In this document: positions 61,228-64,000 of the stretch, one piece after another
How positions within the stretch are numbered: the stretch's first letter is position 1
Layout: each line of letters begins with the position of its first letter
Assembly: GCA_964355075.1 (NCBI GenBank)
Contig: CAYHCF010000002.1
Coordinates: 1 to 64,000 of the forward strand
From: B1 sp964355075
GTDB lineage: Bacteria; Bacteroidota; Bacteroidia; UKL13-3
DNA: 64,000 bases
Reading direction: 5' to 3'
The notes under the pieces: generated by a model
What the model saw: the letters and a program-made list of their open reading frames with translations, nothing else
The model's database searches: none
Told to the model about the DNA's origin: nothing
Made by a program: the position numbers and the translations under genes

Positions 61228-64000
61228 AGCAACTCAATTTAAAAATAAACGAAAAGCAATTTAATTTTCTGGTGGGGGAACATGAAATGCTCTCCACTGT
61301 GATAAGAGAGAAAGCCGGATTAACCGGAACAAAAATTGGATGTGAACAAGGAAGTTGTGGAGCCTGTACGGTACTGGTAAATAATGAGCCTGTATTGAGC
61401 TGTATCACACCTGCCCTTAAATTTGCTGACGCCGGAATCACTACTATTGAAGGGCTTTCCCAAAATGGTGAACTTCATAAACTTCAGGAAATATTTGTTG
61501 AAAAAGGGGCCATTCAATGTGGATTTTGTACACCGGGAATGGTGATCACATCCCTGGATTTTGTCCATAAACATCCCAATCCAACTATAGAACAAATCAA
61601 AGAAGGACTTTCGGGTAATTTATGCAGGTGTACAGGTTATAAGAAAATAATTGAAGCAGTTGCCGAATATGCGAAAGAAGTTAACGGTTCACCATTGGCC
61701 GTTCACAGTTTAGAATCATCCAATTTAAAATCAGTAGGAGTTGGGCGACCCTACATTGAAGCTTCAAAAAAAGTACAGGGTTTGGCAGAATATGCGGATG
61801 ATATCAAATTAAAAGGCGCCCTTCAAATAAAATTTGTACGAAGCATTTTCCCGCATGCCCGAATTGAAAATATTGACACATCGGATGCTCAGAAACTGGA
61901 AGGAGTTCGATATATCGCTACCGGAAAAGAATTGCCCATCACTTTCGGTGTGCTTCCCATTTCGCAGGATGAAAATGCGATTGCCATTGAAAAGACAAGA
62001 TATATTGGTGAAATAGTTGCTGCCGTAGCTGCCGATACCGAAGAGATTGCCAAAGAGGCCTGCAAACTGATTAAAGTAAAATATCTTCCAATCAAAGAAT
62101 TTCTGTCCATTGAGGATTCATTAAATGATGCAGGTGAAAATGAAAAAATCCACCCGGAACATGGCAAGCAGAATAACAATATTCATAAAAAAGCGGAATT
62201 GCGTTTTGGGGATCAGGAACAAGGACTGAAAGATGCCGATATTATCAGTGAAATGGACTTCCGTTTTGAAGGCGTTAACCATGGTTTTACCGAACCCCAT
62301 TCAGCATCGGCATTTTGGGATGAAAATGGGTTGACTTTAATTTCGGCAACTCAGGTTACCCATTATTTACACAGGGCGCTGGCCAAAACCATGGAAGTTC
62401 CATTGAGCCGGGTTCGTGTAATAAAACCTCATGTAGGTGGTGGCTTTGGCGGTAAAGGAGATCCATTCCCGCACGAAATTATCGTCGCCCATATAGCCCG
62501 AAAAACAGGAAAACCTGCGCATGTTCGCTTATCAAGAGAAGAAGTTTTTATAACCAATCATGGACGACATCCTTCAAAAATGACCATCAAGTTGGGCGCT
62601 GACCGCAATGGAATTTTAAAAGTTTTGGATGCTGATATCGCCATTGATGGAGGTGCTTATGGAAGTTTTGGTGTTGTTACCTCCTATTATAATGGGGTAT
62701 TGCTTCAGGCTCCCTATAAGCTGGATAACTTTGGGTTCAGAACCTACAGAGTATATACCAATAAACCTCAGTGCGGGGCTATGCGTGGGCATGGAGCGGT
62801 AAATTCGCGCTTTGCCGTTGAATCATTGATTGATGATATTGCACATAAAATTAAAATGGATCCGGTAGAATTACGTATAAAGAATTTCCTGGATTCAAAT
62901 ACGTTAACAGTGGGTCAATACCGTATCACATCGAACGGAAGCAAAGAATCTATTCTAAAAGTTGCCGGGCAATCAGACTGGAAGAACAAACATGGCAAAA
63001 TGGAATCGGGACATGGATTTGGGGTTGGTTGTGGATTTTTTATCAGCGGCAGCGCTTTGCCAATTATCTGGAACGAATTGCCGCAATCGGTTGTTCATTT
63101 AAAAGTAGATTTTGATGGACGTGTTCTGGTCACATCAGGTGCCAATGATATTGGTCAGGGTAGCGATACCATGCTGGCCATAATTGTTGCTGAAGTTCTT
63201 GGTATTGGAATGGAAAAAATATTTGTAATTGGGGCAGATACCTTGCTCACTCCGGTTGATCTGGGAAGCTATTCGAGCAGGGTAACCTTTATGGCAGGAA
63301 ATGCGGCTAAGGATGCAGCAGAAAATTTAAGGGCTGAAATTGCAACTGCTGTAGCACGACGATTTACGATTGACGATTTACGATTGACGATTGACGATTT
63401 ACGATTTGCAACTGACGAATTGCGATTGACGAATTACGAAATACGAATCAGGGATCTTGTAGCTGAAATAAATTTTTCTGATAACCGGGTATTTTCAAAT
63501 GATAAAAGTATTGATTTGGGATGGAATGAGGCAATTGAAATTCTGACAGCAAACCGGGGCGCTGTTTCGGTGAGTGGGAAATACATTTCACCAAAATTAG
63601 GTGGTGATTTTAAAGGAGCGGGTGCAGGTTTAAGCCCCTCCTACTCATTTGGAGCCTGTGTGGCTGAAGTTACCGTAAACCAACAAACGGGGCATGTTAA
63701 AATATTAAATATTTGGGGGGCCCATGATTGCGGTAAAGCACTGAATCCATTGGCTGTGGAAGGACAATTAGAAGGCTCGTGGCATATGGGAATCGGACAA
63801 GCAATAAGCGAAGAAATGCGTTACTATAATGGCTTGCTGGTAAATAATAATTTCCTCGATTATAAAATTCCAACTTCATTGGATACCCCGGATATTCATA
63901 CGAATATGATAGAAACAAATGATCCGGAAGGGCCTTTTGGAGCCAAAGAATGCGGTGAAGGAGCCTTGCATCCTGTAATCCCGGCTATTGCAAATGCTAT
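61224..64000 (+). CDS. Fused [2Fe-2S]/molybdopterin hydroxylase, 4-hydroxybenzoyl-CoA reductase-like (partial)
   Basis: At least 925 codons, open at the window end. The N-terminal [2Fe-2S] domain has CEQGSCGACTVLV. The helical second-cluster domain has IQCGFCTPGM and NLCRCTGYKKI (to about residue 155). The molybdenum part follows with PHVGGGFGGKGD, CGAMRGHGAVNSRFAVE, NDIGQGSDTML, DLGSYSSRVTFMAGNAA and GPFGAKECGEGA. The last motifs resemble the 4-hydroxybenzoyl-CoA reductase alpha chain, with the gamma chain fused in front, as in Mop-type aldehyde oxidoreductases. There is no FAD domain. A 91-base heptamer array (63360-63450) is translated in frame and adds about 28 residues after AVARR. The enzyme could dehydroxylate 4-hydroxybenzoyl-CoA to feed the benzoyl-CoA route, which is inferred. 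Confidence 0.75.
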   Translation, partial: MKQLNLKINEKQFNFLVGEHEMLSTVIREKAGLTGTKIGCEQGSCGACTVLVNNEPVLSCITPALKFADAGITTIEGLSQNGELHKLQEIFVEKGAIQCGFCTPGMVITSLDFVHKHPNPTIEQIKEGLSGNLCRCTGYKKIIEAVAEYAKEVNGSPLAVHSLESSNLKSVGVGRPYIEASKKVQGLAEYADDIKLKGALQIKFVRSIFPHARIENIDTSDAQKLEGVRYIATGKELPITFGVLPISQDENAIAIEKTRYIGEIVAAVAADTEEIAKEACKLIKVKYLPIKEFLSIEDSLNDAGENEKIHPEHGKQNNNIHKKAELRFGDQEQGLKDADIISEMDFRFEGVNHGFTEPHSASAFWDENGLTLISATQVTHYLHRALAKTMEVPLSRVRVIKPHVGGGFGGKGDPFPHEIIVAHIARKTGKPAHVRLSREEVFITNHGRHPSKMTIKLGADRNGILKVLDADIAIDGGAYGSFGVVTSYYNGVLLQAPYKLDNFGFRTYRVYTNKPQCGAMRGHGAVNSRFAVESLIDDIAHKIKMDPVELRIKNFLDSNTLTVGQYRITSNGSKESILKVAGQSDWKNKHGKMESGHGFGVGCGFFISGSALPIIWNELPQSVVHLKVDFDGRVLVTSGANDIGQGSDTMLAIIVAEVLGIGMEKIFVIGADTLLTPVDLGSYSSRVTFMAGNAAKDAAENLRAEIATAVARRFTIDDLRLTIDDLRFATDELRLTNYEIRIRDLVAEINFSDNRVFSNDKSIDLGWNEAIEILTANRGAVSVSGKYISPKLGGDFKGAGAGLSPSYSFGACVAEVTVNQQTGHVKILNIWGAHDCGKALNPLAVEGQLEGSWHMGIGQAISEEMRYYNGLLVNNNFLDYKIPTSLDTPDIHTNMIETNDPEGPFGAKECGEGALHPVIPAIANA
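63360..63450 (+). repeat. In-frame heptamer array inside the molybdoenzyme gene
   Basis: Thirteen consecutive 7-base units of the CGATTTA/CGATTGA type, drifting to CGAATTA, CGAAATA and CGAATCA at the 3' end. Three units make 21 bases, so the translation has a 7-residue period, for example RFTIDDL then RLTIDDL. The frame is intact on both sides. Confidence 0.92.

Overview
The window is AT-rich and comes from a member of the Bacteroidota. The evidence is a porP-gldK-gldL-gldM-gldN locus for type IX secretion and gliding, two large surface proteins ending in the gliding-motility-associated sorting domain, a hemD/DUF4271 pair, Bacteroidota-type promoters (TTG, about 19 bases, TAnnTTTG) and frequent TTG start codons. 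It looks like a chromosomal segment from a facultative or oxygen-tolerant aromatic-degrading lineage. No phage, plasmid or insertion sequence was seen.

Left half (1-35.2 kb) is mostly housekeeping. A lone paaN (ring-cleavage aldehyde dehydrogenase of the aerobic phenylacetyl-CoA route) is followed by an outer-membrane protein, an AsmA-like protein, tRNA-Val, and the T9SS operon with its PorP-family gene. Next come hemD, a DUF4271 protein, a BamA/TamA-like barrel and hemW. A minus-strand run follows: pyrD, a cysteine-less IscA-like protein, a MacB-like permease, an M23 peptidase, an unknown membrane protein and a cyclophilin. Then come sdhCAB, ribE, cvfB and two T9SS cargo proteins. One cargo protein has 13 Ig-like domains built from a three-domain super-repeat.

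Right part (35.8-57.6 kb) is a contiguous plus-strand cluster encoding the anaerobic benzoyl-CoA pathway. BcrC-BcrB-BcrA-BcrD (class I ATP-dependent benzoyl-CoA reductase) would dearomatise benzoyl-CoA. Dch, Had and Oah would hydrate, oxidise and open the ring. A 3-hydroxyacyl-CoA dehydrogenase/enoyl-CoA hydratase fusion and a thiolase would convert 3-hydroxypimelyl-CoA to glutaryl-CoA and acetyl-CoA. An ADP-forming acyl-CoA synthetase lies inside the cluster where an AMP-forming benzoate ligase would be expected. Around this core are extra radical-enzyme parts: a 1441-residue fusion of two activase ATPase domains with dehydratase-like domains, and a second set of three genes. That second set is a lone HgdB-like subunit, an orphan ANL-ligase lid-like protein with a cysteine cluster, and a ketopantoate-reductase/BadF-ATPase fusion. 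It is the best candidate here for an undescribed system.

The far right (58.0-64.0 kb) has ctaA (heme A synthase), then a molybdenum-hydroxylase locus: a MocA-like cytidylyltransferase, XdhC, an SDR, and a fused [2Fe-2S]/molybdopterin protein resembling 4-hydroxybenzoyl-CoA reductase, cut by the window end. Seven-base tandem repeats with several unit sequences occur at junctions in the aromatic region, and one 13-unit array lies in frame inside the molybdoenzyme gene. Two palindromes of the form TGAC-N4-GTCA (CRP/FNR-like) lie about 110 and 128 bases upstream of the two likely transcription-unit heads of the aromatic cluster.
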